A DNA stretch of 6,044 nucleotides from an uncultured Eubacteriales bacterium (GTDB lineage Bacteria; Bacillota; Clostridia; Oscillospirales; CAG-272). The notes under the pieces were generated by a model. It was not told the origin of the DNA. It ran no database searches and was given only the letters and a program-made list of their open reading frames with translations. Below are positions 1 through 4,670 of this stretch, one piece after another. Position numbers and translations under genes: made by a program. The DNA is taken from the NCBI GenBank assembly GCA_934500855.1, contig CAKSUH010000103.1, forward strand, positions 1-6,044, in the 5' to 3' direction. The stretch's first letter is position 1, and the number at the start of each line of letters is the position of its first letter.

Positions 1-6
1 ATTAGT

Positions 7-170
7 CAGTCAAAGTAACATTGCAACGAATGGATTACATCTCACAAAACGCCACACCCACTGTGTCATCCTGAGCGGAGCGGCAGAACCACAAAAAAGC
101 AGATGATACAATCAATCATTGCCGCGGAGTCGAACCCCGCAGGGGCGCCAGCAGGCGGGATCTCGGCACC
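7..170. repeat. Intergenic direct repeat, copy 1
   Basis: Positions 15-170 match 200-355 at a fixed offset of 185 bp, with 7 mismatches in 156 bases that I counted by eye (about 95% identity). The similarity extends left to position 7 with a small indel. The right half contains two adjacent short hairpins: CCCC/GGGG with loop GCA at 135-145, and CGCC/GGCG with loop AGCA at 146-157. The stretch at 64-82 (gtcatcctgagcggagcg) resembles dispersed intergenic repeats common in gut Clostridia; this is from memory and has not been searched. A short open frame inside it starting at 103 has no ribosome site and exists in both copies only because the DNA is repeated, so I do not call it a gene. Confidence 0.85.
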
Positions 171-189
171 TTGCAAAAATCCATGGTAT

Positions 190-355
190 CAGTCAACAAG
201 TAACATTGCAACGAATGGGTTACATCTCACAAAACACTATACCCTCTGTGTCATCCTGAGCGGAGCGGCAGAACCACAAAAAAGCAGATGATACAATCAA
301 TCATCGCCGCGGAGTCGAACCCCGAAGGGGCGCCAGCAGGCGGGATCTCGGCACC
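190..355. repeat. Intergenic direct repeat, copy 2
   Basis: This is the second copy of the unit at 7-170. The mismatches cluster at 236-245 (four of the seven), with single changes at 219, 305 and 325. The change at 325 falls in the loop of the CCCC/GGGG hairpin (320-330), so the stem is intact in both copies. The 19-20 bases between the copies (about 171-189) are unrelated to the repeat. No gene is supported in this interval. Confidence 0.85.
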
Positions 356-379
356 CACGCAAGGACGAACAATCCGTAG

Positions 380-401
380 GGAACGACCCGCGTGTCGTTC
401 C
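380..401. repeat. Perfect hairpin, 8-bp stem
   Basis: GGAACGAC at 380-387 is an exact inverted repeat of GTCGTTCC at 394-401, with a 6-base loop. No T run follows on either side, so it does not look like an intrinsic terminator. It resembles the short palindromic units found scattered between genes in Clostridia genomes (inference from memory). Confidence 0.6.
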
Positions 402-440
402 GCCAAGTCAACAACTAATCTGATCCACTTCTATCCGGTA

Positions 441-524
441 GCGGGAGCAAGGCGTAAGCCGACAAAATCCCGCTCGATGGGATTTTGTGCGGGAGCAGCC
501 GGAATGCGTAGAGCGTAAACGGCT
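441..524. repeat. Palindrome-rich repeat unit with 10-bp hairpin
   Basis: A perfect 10-bp stem pairs 462-471 (acaaaatccc) with 479-488 (gggattttgt) across a 7-base loop. The hairpin is flanked by two direct copies of gcgggagca at 441-449 and 489-497. A further imperfect pairing, AGCCG (497-501) with CGGCT (520-524), follows. The arrangement looks like one mobile or dispersed repeat unit rather than a gene; no open frame with a ribosome site covers it. No T run follows the stem, so I do not call a terminator. Confidence 0.55.
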
Positions 525-587
525 ACAAAGAATAAGCACAGCCTAAACATAAGGGTAAAAATCCCCTTGCTTAAAGTTTTGAAAGTC

Positions 588-617
588 CTTAGAAAACTTT
601 TCCAAAAGTTTTCTAAG
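588..617. repeat. Perfect 14-bp inverted repeat, 2-base spacer
   Basis: Positions 588-601 (cttagaaaactttt) and 604-617 (aaaagttttctaag) are exact reverse complements separated by cc. The stem is AT-rich and no T run follows it on the plus strand. The octamer aaagtttt at 573-580 can also pair with 593-600, which would exclude the long stem. The element stands just upstream of the tandem repeat at 626-679 and of the first gene. It could be part of a dispersed repeat or a leader structure; the sequence alone does not decide. Confidence 0.65.
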
Positions 618-625
618 CAGGGTTT

Positions 626-679
626 GGGACAGAGTCCCAAGGTCTTACGGTATGGGATAGAGTCCCAAGGTTTTAGTAT
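626..679 (+). repeat. Two-copy tandem repeat abutting the first gene
   Basis: Unit 1 (626-653) and unit 2 (654-679) share their first 18 bases with one mismatch (C630 versus T658) and then diverge slightly with a 2-base length difference. A TTGGGAC/GTCCCAA stem with loop AGA sits at 624-640. Each unit contains AAGG, a weak Shine-Dalgarno-like element, and each ends in an ATG (652-654 and 678-680). The second ATG is the chosen start of the RNHCP gene, so the repeat appears to supply its translation start region. Confidence 0.7.
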
Positions 680-998
680 GAAACGATTTACAAAAAACGA
701 CAGCGGGTTCATCTGCGCGCATTGCGGGCGGGAGGTAGAGCCGCTGGGATACACATCCAGAAACCATTGCCCGTTTTGCCTGTGGTCCCTCCATGTGGAC
801 GAGAATCCGGGAGACAGGGCGAACGCGTGCGGCGGGCAGATGGAGCCGATAAGGGTCGAGCCGGACGCACGAAAAGGGTATATTATCGTCCATCGGTGCA
901 CGAAATGCGGGGAAATCAAACGGAACCGCGCGGCGCACGAAGCGAAGAACCAGCCGGACGACATCAGACTGCTGATCCGTCTGACGGCGGGAAAATGA
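678..998 (+). CDS. RNHCP-type zinc-ribbon protein
   Basis: This encodes a small protein of 106 residues matching the RNHCP domain family: the family's name motif R-N-H-C-P is visible at residues 28-32, within RNHCPFCLWSLHVD. Cysteine pairs lie at C13/C16, C31/C34 and C74/C77, with an extra C51 in NACGG, which suggests one or two zinc sites. No signal peptide or membrane segment is seen, so it is probably cytosolic. The molecular function of the family is not established, and I assign none. I chose the ATG at 678 because the domain begins directly after it (MKRFTKNDSGFIC) and AAGG lies 7 nt upstream; an in-frame start at 567 would add 37 Lys-rich residues encoded by repeat DNA. The gene ends 21 nt before the DJ-1 gene and is likely co-transcribed with it. 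Confidence 0.88.
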   Translation: MKRFTKNDSGFICAHCGREVEPLGYTSRNHCPFCLWSLHVDENPGDRANACGGQMEPIRVEPDARKGYIIVHRCTKCGEIKRNRAAHEAKNQPDDIRLLIRLTAGK

Positions 999-1005
999 TA
1001 AACCG

Positions 1006-1011
1006 AGGAGG
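1006..1011 (+). promoter_or_regulatory. Ribosome binding site for the GTG-start DJ-1 gene
   Basis: AGGAGG, the complete Shine-Dalgarno core, lies 8 nt upstream of GTG at 1020. It decides in favour of the GTG start, which places the conserved N-terminal beta strand (TYLFLANGFEE) right at the beginning of the protein. Confidence 0.85.
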
Positions 1012-1019
1012 GGAGAACC

Positions 1020-1562
1020 GTGACCTATCTGTTTTTGGCAAACGGATTTGAAGAAATCGAGGCGCTGTGCCCGCTTGACCTGTTGCGGCGCGCAGGCGTG
1101 CAGGTGACAACCGTCGGCGTGGGCGGCGGGGAATGGATAACGGGTGCGCACGGAATCGAGGTCCGACCCGATATCCCCGATGCCATGTACCGCGACGCGA
1201 AGCCCGAAATGGTTATTCTCCCCGGCGGAATGCCCGGGGCGAAGAACCTTGACGCGTCGGAAACGGTCAAACAGGCGCTGCGCGCGGCGGACCGCAACGG
1301 GGGCTACCTTGCCGCAATCTGCGCCGCGCCGATGGTGTTGGGCCACGGCGGTTACCTGCGCGGGAAAACAGCGGTCTGCTTCCCCGGGTTCGAGAGCGAG
1401 CTGACGGGCGCAACGGTCGGGAATGCGCGCGTTGTGCGGGACGGCAGGGTTGTAACCGCCGTCGGCATGGGCGCGGCGTTGGAGTTCGGGCTGGAACTGG
1501 TTTCCTGCCTGTGCGGCGAAGAAAAGGCGCGGGAACTTGCCCGTTCGGTCCTTGCAAAGTAA
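1020..1562 (+). CDS. DJ-1/PfpI family protein (YajL/ThiJ-like)
   Basis: This 180-residue protein has the length and fold signature of the single-domain DJ-1 family. The N-terminus GFEEIEAL carries E14, which aligns with human DJ-1 E18. The nucleophile elbow AAICAAP places the reactive cysteine at C101, equivalent to human C106. The preceding LPGGMPGAKNL segment is also typical. By my hand alignment the position of human H126 is occupied by Phe (AVCFPGF), so the third active-site residue appears replaced. Family members have been proposed as glyoxalases, protein or nucleotide deglycases, chaperones or oxidative-stress sensors; which applies here cannot be read from the sequence. No signal peptide is visible, so it is probably cytosolic. 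A strong ribosome site precedes the GTG start. The stop codon is 1 nt before the next gene, suggesting translational coupling. Confidence 0.92.
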   Translation: MTYLFLANGFEEIEALCPLDLLRRAGVQVTTVGVGGGEWITGAHGIEVRPDIPDAMYRDAKPEMVILPGGMPGAKNLDASETVKQALRAADRNGGYLAAICAAPMVLGHGGYLRGKTAVCFPGFESELTGATVGNARVVRDGRVVTAVGMGAALEFGLELVSCLCGEEKARELARSVLAK

Positions 1563-1563
1563 G

Positions 1564-3261
1564 ATGGAAGAAACGGTCAGCAAGAAAAAACTGCGGGACG
1601 CCTGCCGCTATGCGCGCGCCAAACTTCCGACCGAGGAAAAAAAGAAGCGGGACGAGGCGATCTGCGCGCTGATTGCGCAGTCCCCGGAGTTCCGACGGGC
1701 AAAAAAGGTGTTCCTGTATGTTCCGATGGCGGGAGAGATCGACCTGATTCCGCTTGCAAAGCGCTGTCGGCGGGAGGGAAAGACCATCGCATTTCCCGTA
1801 ACCGAGGTCGGGAGCGACCGCCTGACCTTCCGTGTGTTTCGGCAGGGGGATACGCTGTCGGCGGGGGCTTACGGGATTCCCGAGCCGCCTGCGGACGCGC
1901 CGATCTGTATGGCGGACCGACACACGCTCTGCATTCTCCCCGGGCTGTGCTACGACAGGAGCGGCAACCGACTGGGGCAGGGAAAGGGGTGCTATGACCG
2001 CTTTCTCGCGTCCTTTGCGGGAGTTACAATGGGCGTGGTATGGGAGGAACTGCTGTTTGAGGAAATCCCGACCGAGGCGCACGACCTGCCCGTGACGGCG
2101 CTTGTCACCGAGCGGGAAATTCTGCGGTTCGGGAAAAAAGAGCGGAAATTCGGCGTGCCCGCGCCGCTTGCGCGCGGGGTCAAACGCACGGGACGGAAGC
2201 TAAAGGCGACCGCCGACCGTCTGCGACTTACCGAATTTGCGCAAAAGGGCGCAAAGCAGGCGAAGGACACGGCGGTCGGAGTCTGGCGGCGGTTTTTCCG
2301 CAAGGGAGACGCGGACGAAACGGCAAAAGCCGCGCCTGCGGAGCCGAAGCCCAAAACGGGATGGCGCGCGGTGGCAAGACCGATTCCGCCGATTCTGGTG
2401 GCGGTGACCTTTTTGCTGGTGCGGCTGTCGCGTATCGCGCAGGACAACCTTTCGCGGCGGGGGAGCGAATACATCGGCGTGATCCTGTTGCAGGTGCTGA
2501 TTTTCCTGATCCCCGCAGTTGTGTATATCCGTTTGCGGGACGAGAAATTTCCGGACCGCATCCGATTCAAAAAACTGCAGGTCAAGCACGCGTGGTTCCT
2601 TGTCTGCCTTCTGGTCATGATGGTGACGGGCAGCCTGCTCATCAGCATTCTGACGGGCGGTATCTCGTCGCTGACGGGTAATTTCACGCTCTACAACACC
2701 TTTTTGGCGCGGTCGGGTGGGAGTGCGTGGGAGACGGTTTACCTCCTGCTTGCGTTCGGCGTGCTTCCCGCATTCTGCGAGGAACTGGTCTATCGCTCCG
2801 TCCTGTGCGCGGAATACGAGCGGGTGAGCACGGGAACGGCGATTTTTGTCAGCACGCTGTTCTTTGCCATGCTGCATTTCTCGTTCCGTCTGTTTCCCGT
2901 TTACCTGTGGCTCGGATTCCTGTTGGCGGGGGCGATGTATGCAACGCGGTCGGTGCTGGCGCCGATGCTGTTGCACCTGATTTACAATCTGTTCTGCCTG
3001 TTCGGGCAGCCCTATCTTTCGGCGTTCTATGTGAACGCGGGGAGCGGGGAGCTGTTCATCTTCTGCCTGATGGTCCTGCTGCTGCTCTTCGCGGCGTTTG
3101 CGGCGGGCGAGGCGCGGAAAATTTTTCACCGCTACGCAAAGCGAGAGGATTCCAAGTTGGATAAGATTCCGCCGCTGAAGGAGACGGCAAAGCTGACCGC
3201 CATGTCGCTTGCAACGCCATCCGCCGTGCTCTGCCTGATTCTGTGGATTGCGTTTTCGTAA
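1564..3261 (+). CDS. 5-formyltetrahydrofolate cyclo-ligase fused to CPBP-family membrane protease
   Basis: One uninterrupted frame encodes 565 residues with two domains. Residues about 6-188 match 5-formyltetrahydrofolate cyclo-ligase (MTHFS; ATP-dependent conversion of 5-formyl- to 5,10-methenyl-tetrahydrofolate). The signature NRLGQGKGCYDRF is at 135-147 and E58 lies in MAGEIDL. The usual stand-alone enzyme is about 180-200 residues, so this domain is complete. A basic, hydrophilic linker follows (about 190-270). Residues about 275-565 form a multi-pass membrane domain with the CPBP/Abi (CAAX-protease-like) motifs: EELVYR at 406-411, FAMLH at 434-438 and HLIYN at 471-475, including the expected glutamates, histidines and asparagine. 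The cyclo-ligase is probably tethered to the cytosolic side of the membrane. I chose ATG 1564, 1 nt after the DJ-1 stop; an in-frame TTG at 1537 would overlap DJ-1 and precedes the domain. The ATG lacks a clear Shine-Dalgarno, consistent with translational coupling. An internal GTG at 2371 could in principle start the membrane half separately but has no good ribosome site. The domain calls are strong; the joint role of the two halves is unknown. Confidence 0.9.
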   Translation: MEETVSKKKLRDACRYARAKLPTEEKKKRDEAICALIAQSPEFRRAKKVFLYVPMAGEIDLIPLAKRCRREGKTIAFPVTEVGSDRLTFRVFRQGDTLSAGAYGIPEPPADAPICMADRHTLCILPGLCYDRSGNRLGQGKGCYDRFLASFAGVTMGVVWEELLFEEIPTEAHDLPVTALVTEREILRFGKKERKFGVPAPLARGVKRTGRKLKATADRLRLTEFAQKGAKQAKDTAVGVWRRFFRKGDADETAKAAPAEPKPKTGWRAVARPIPPILVAVTFLLVRLSRIAQDNLSRRGSEYIGVILLQVLIFLIPAVVYIRLRDEKFPDRIRFKKLQVKHAWFLVCLLVMMVTGSLLISILTGGISSLTGNFTLYNTFLARSGGSAWETVYLLLAFGVLPAFCEELVYRSVLCAEYERVSTGTAIFVSTLFFAMLHFSFRLFPVYLWLGFLLAGAMYATRSVLAPMLLHLIYNLFCLFGQPYLSAFYVNAGSGELFIFCLMVLLLLFAAFAAGEARKIFHRYAKREDSKLDKIPPLKETAKLTAMSLATPSAVLCLILWIAFS

Positions 3262-3299
3262 GAGGGAAGGGAAGATGCGCACCTTGTAAAGCGGTGACG

Positions 3300-3487
3300 C
3301 GCCCTCATCCGTCACCTACGGTGACACCTTCCCCCTCGAAGGGGAAGGCTTCCGAAGGCTCTGCAAATAATATAAGTTTTGCTGTAAATGACAACACACG
3401 AAAGCGTCATTTGATAAAGAAAGAAGTCTGCACAATAGCCTTCCCCTTCGAGGGGGAAGGTGGCGCCGAAGGCGGCGGATGAGGGCG
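3300..3487. mobile_element. MITE-like element with 50-bp inverted arms
   Basis: The left arm (3300-3349) and right arm (3438-3487) are reverse complements at 45 of 50 positions. The outer 12 bases (cgccctcatccg / cggatgagggcg) and the inner 24 bases match perfectly; all 5 mismatches lie in a central 14-base block. Each arm folds into two hairpins: an 8-bp stem (CCTTCCCC/GGGGAAGG at 3327-3348 on the left) and a small stem in the variable block (GTCACC/GGTGAC at 3311-3325 on the left; CGCC/GGCG at 3464-3474 on the right). The 88-bp core is AT-rich and has its own 7-bp stem (3386-3392 with 3406-3412). There is no transposase gene. I see no clear target-site duplication. An open frame running through it from 3243 is not a gene. 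Confidence 0.72.
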
Positions 3488-3535
3488 GTCAGCCAACAAA
3501 GACCCATTTCCCTCAATTTTGCAAAGCCACCGAAA

Positions 3536-3580
3536 GCCTTCCCTTTAAGAGAAGGGGACGGTGAAGGGAATGGATGAGGG
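3536..3580. repeat. Diverged third arm of the MITE-like element
   Basis: The 45 bases match the right arm at 3438-3487 in order and orientation: gccttccc at the start, a GA-rich centre, and ggatgaggg at the end, with scattered substitutions and a short deletion between. An imperfect stem remains (ccctt 3541-3545 with aaggg 3552-3556). It is probably a decayed remnant of another copy. The 48 bases between it and the right arm (3488-3535) show no gene or clear signal. Confidence 0.5.
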
Positions 3581-3605
3581 TAAATGCCCTTTCGATCGGT
3601 ACATA

Positions 3606-3620
3606 TCGGGCAAAGCCCGA
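3606..3620 (+). other. Short hairpin upstream of the cyclophilin gene
   Basis: TCGGGC (3606-3611) pairs exactly with GCCCGA (3615-3620) across an AAA loop. It is followed by GG and then the T/A-rich ggtcttattatttatt. This could be a weak terminator for read-through from the first cluster, a 5' leader structure, or one more repeat fragment. The short stem and interrupted T tract make a terminator call unsafe. TATTAT at 3626-3631 resembles a -10 box, but I see no matching -35 element at the right spacing. Confidence 0.35.
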
Positions 3621-3639
3621 GGTCTTATTATTTATTCAG

Positions 3640-3645
3640 AGAGGT
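3640..3645 (+). promoter_or_regulatory. Ribosome binding site deciding the cyclophilin start
   Basis: AGAGGT ends 7 nt before ATG 3653. It rules against the upstream in-frame ATG at 3584, whose extra 23 residues are encoded by hairpin and repeat DNA and do not belong to the cyclophilin fold. Confidence 0.75.
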
Positions 3646-3652
3646 AATTACC

Positions 3653-4150
3653 ATGAACAACCCGAAAATCAAGATCACTGTAAAGAACTTCGGCGAGATG
3701 ACTGCCGAACTGTACCCTGACAAAGCGCCCAAGACCGTGGCGAATTTCCTGTCGCTTGTTGACAGCGGCTTCTACAGCGGGACGGTCTTTCACCGCGTAA
3801 TCCCCGGATTCATGATTCAGGGCGGCGGTTACGGCGAGGACTTTGCCGAAAAGGACGCGGGCGCAATTTACGGCGAATTCGCTGCCAACGGCTTTGGCGC
3901 AAACGATCTGCACCATGCTCCGGGCGTACTCTCCATGGCGCGCACCTCGGATCCCAACTCCGCGTCCTCCCAGTTCTTTGTGATGCACGGCGACGCAAAA
4001 TATCTGGACGGTCAGTACGCGGGCTTCGGAAAGGTCACCGAGGGGATGGATGTTGTCAACCGTATTGCCATGACCCCCACGCGGACGGTCGGTTGGTATG
4101 AAGATGTGCCGTGCGAAACGGTCATGATCGAAAAAATCGAGCGCGTATAA
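3653..4150 (+). CDS. ppiB: Cyclophilin-type peptidyl-prolyl cis-trans isomerase
   Basis: The 165-residue product is a single cyclophilin domain of usual bacterial length, catalysing cis-trans isomerisation of X-Pro bonds during protein folding. No signal peptide is seen, so it is cytosolic. Key motifs are FHRVIPGFMIQGG at 46-58 (R48, F53 and Q56, equivalent to human CypA R55, F60 and Q63), the SQFFV segment at 106-110 (F109 equivalent to F113), and LDGQYAGFGKV at 118-128. The positions of CypA W121 and H126 are Tyr (Y117 and Y122); loss of the Trp is typical of bacterial cyclophilins with low cyclosporin affinity (family knowledge). The start is set by AGAGGT at 3640-3645. The Lrp-family gene begins 37 nt downstream with no terminator between, so the two are probably co-transcribed. 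The symbol follows Firmicutes usage for cytosolic cyclophilins and is not proof of orthology. Confidence 0.95.
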   Translation: MNNPKIKITVKNFGEMTAELYPDKAPKTVANFLSLVDSGFYSGTVFHRVIPGFMIQGGGYGEDFAEKDAGAIYGEFAANGFGANDLHHAPGVLSMARTSDPNSASSQFFVMHGDAKYLDGQYAGFGKVTEGMDVVNRIAMTPTRTVGWYEDVPCETVMIEKIERV

Positions 4151-4175
4151 CCTGCGGGATTCTTTACGCGCAAAA

Positions 4176-4183
4176 AAGGAGGT
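4176..4183 (+). promoter_or_regulatory. Strong ribosome binding site for the Lrp-family gene
   Basis: AAGGAGGT is a perfect 8-base anti-16S match with a short 4-nt spacer to ATG 4188. It implies efficient initiation for the regulator, independent of the upstream cyclophilin gene. Confidence 0.85.
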
Positions 4184-4187
4184 CCGT

Positions 4188-4670
4188 ATGAACACGAAAC
4201 TTTTGAAATTGCTCAACAAGGACGCGCGCACCGAGCCTGCCGACCTTGCCGTGATGCTCGGCATGACAGAGGAGGAGGTCCGCCGCGAAATCGAGGAAAT
4301 GGAGGCGGCGGGAATTATCCGCGGCTACAAGGCGGTTATCGACTGGGAACGCCTGAATGACGCGTATGTGTCCGCCATCATCGAACTGAAGGTTACGCCG
4401 AAGGCGGGACTGGGCTTTGAGGATGTTGCCGCAAAAGTCATGAAGTACCCCGAGGTCGAATCGGTCTACCTGATGTCGGGCGTGTATGACCTCAATGTCG
4501 TGGTCAAAGGGAGGACCCTGCACGATGTTGCGCGCTTTGTCGCAAAGGAGCTGTCCACGATCGAATCGGTGACTTCCACCGCCACGCACTTCGTTCTGCG
4601 CCGCTATAAGGAAATGGATGTGGAGCTGATGGGCGAGGGCGCGGACGAACGCGGGAGTTATTTGCTGTGA
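4188..4670 (+). CDS. Lrp/AsnC-family transcriptional regulator (AlaR-like)
   Basis: The 160-residue protein has the two-part Lrp/AsnC layout. Residues about 1-55 form a winged helix-turn-helix (KLLNKDART, then LAVMLGMTEEEV, ending AAGIIRGYKAVIDW), and residues about 62-145 form the RAM/ACT-like effector and oligomerisation domain (SAIIELKVTP, VYLMSGVYDLNVVVKG). Such proteins sense amino acids and control amino-acid metabolism genes. The N-terminus is slightly shorter than in E. coli Lrp, and the predicted recognition helix (TEEEVRREIEEMEAAG) is strikingly acidic. The gene overlaps the following aminotransferase by one base (TGATG), so the two are translationally coupled. The arrangement resembles B. 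subtilis alaR-alaT (yugG-yugH), which makes autoregulation of an alanine or related transaminase operon a reasonable inference. The effector and the operator cannot be seen here. Confidence 0.93.
   Translation: MNTKLLKLLNKDARTEPADLAVMLGMTEEEVRREIEEMEAAGIIRGYKAVIDWERLNDAYVSAIIELKVTPKAGLGFEDVAAKVMKYPEVESVYLMSGVYDLNVVVKGRTLHDVARFVAKELSTIESVTSTATHFVLRRYKEMDVELMGEGADERGSYLL

Noticed and set aside
103..518. Two short plus-strand frames with near-identical N-termini (MIQSIIAAESNP...)
   Set aside because: They are similar only because they start in the two copies of the direct repeat. They lack ribosome sites, and their C-termini run into unrelated repeat DNA.
567..677. N-terminal extension of the RNHCP protein
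   Set aside because: The 37 extra residues are encoded by hairpin and tandem repeat DNA, and the conserved domain starts at the ATG at 678.
1..677. CRISPR array
   Set aside because: There are only two long direct copies and a two-unit tandem repeat; the regular short repeats and unique spacers of an array are absent.
645..2082. Overlapping minus-strand open frames opposite the RNHCP, DJ-1 and cyclo-ligase genes
   Set aside because: They have no ribosome sites or domains and lie wholly antisense to well-supported genes.
2361..2681. Plus-strand frame of 106 residues inside the fusion gene
   Set aside because: It is out of frame with the cyclo-ligase/CPBP protein and has Gly/Ala/Arg-rich shadow composition.
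2200..3315. Long minus-strand open frame (371 residues) opposite the cyclo-ligase/CPBP gene
   Set aside because: The translation is Arg/Gln/His-rich with no recognisable domain or membrane pattern, and the plus strand has clear family motifs. It is an antisense shadow in GC-rich DNA.
3327..3348. Intrinsic terminator after the first cluster
   Set aside because: The 8-bp GC-rich stem is strong, but no T run follows on either strand. It may slow polymerase, but a terminator call is not supported.
3243..3482. Open frame running from the CPBP gene end through the MITE-like element
   Set aside because: It consists of repeat arms and AT-rich core, with no ribosome site and no domain.
3584..3652. 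Upstream ATG for the cyclophilin gene
   Set aside because: The ribosome site sits before 3653, and the added residues have no place in the cyclophilin fold.
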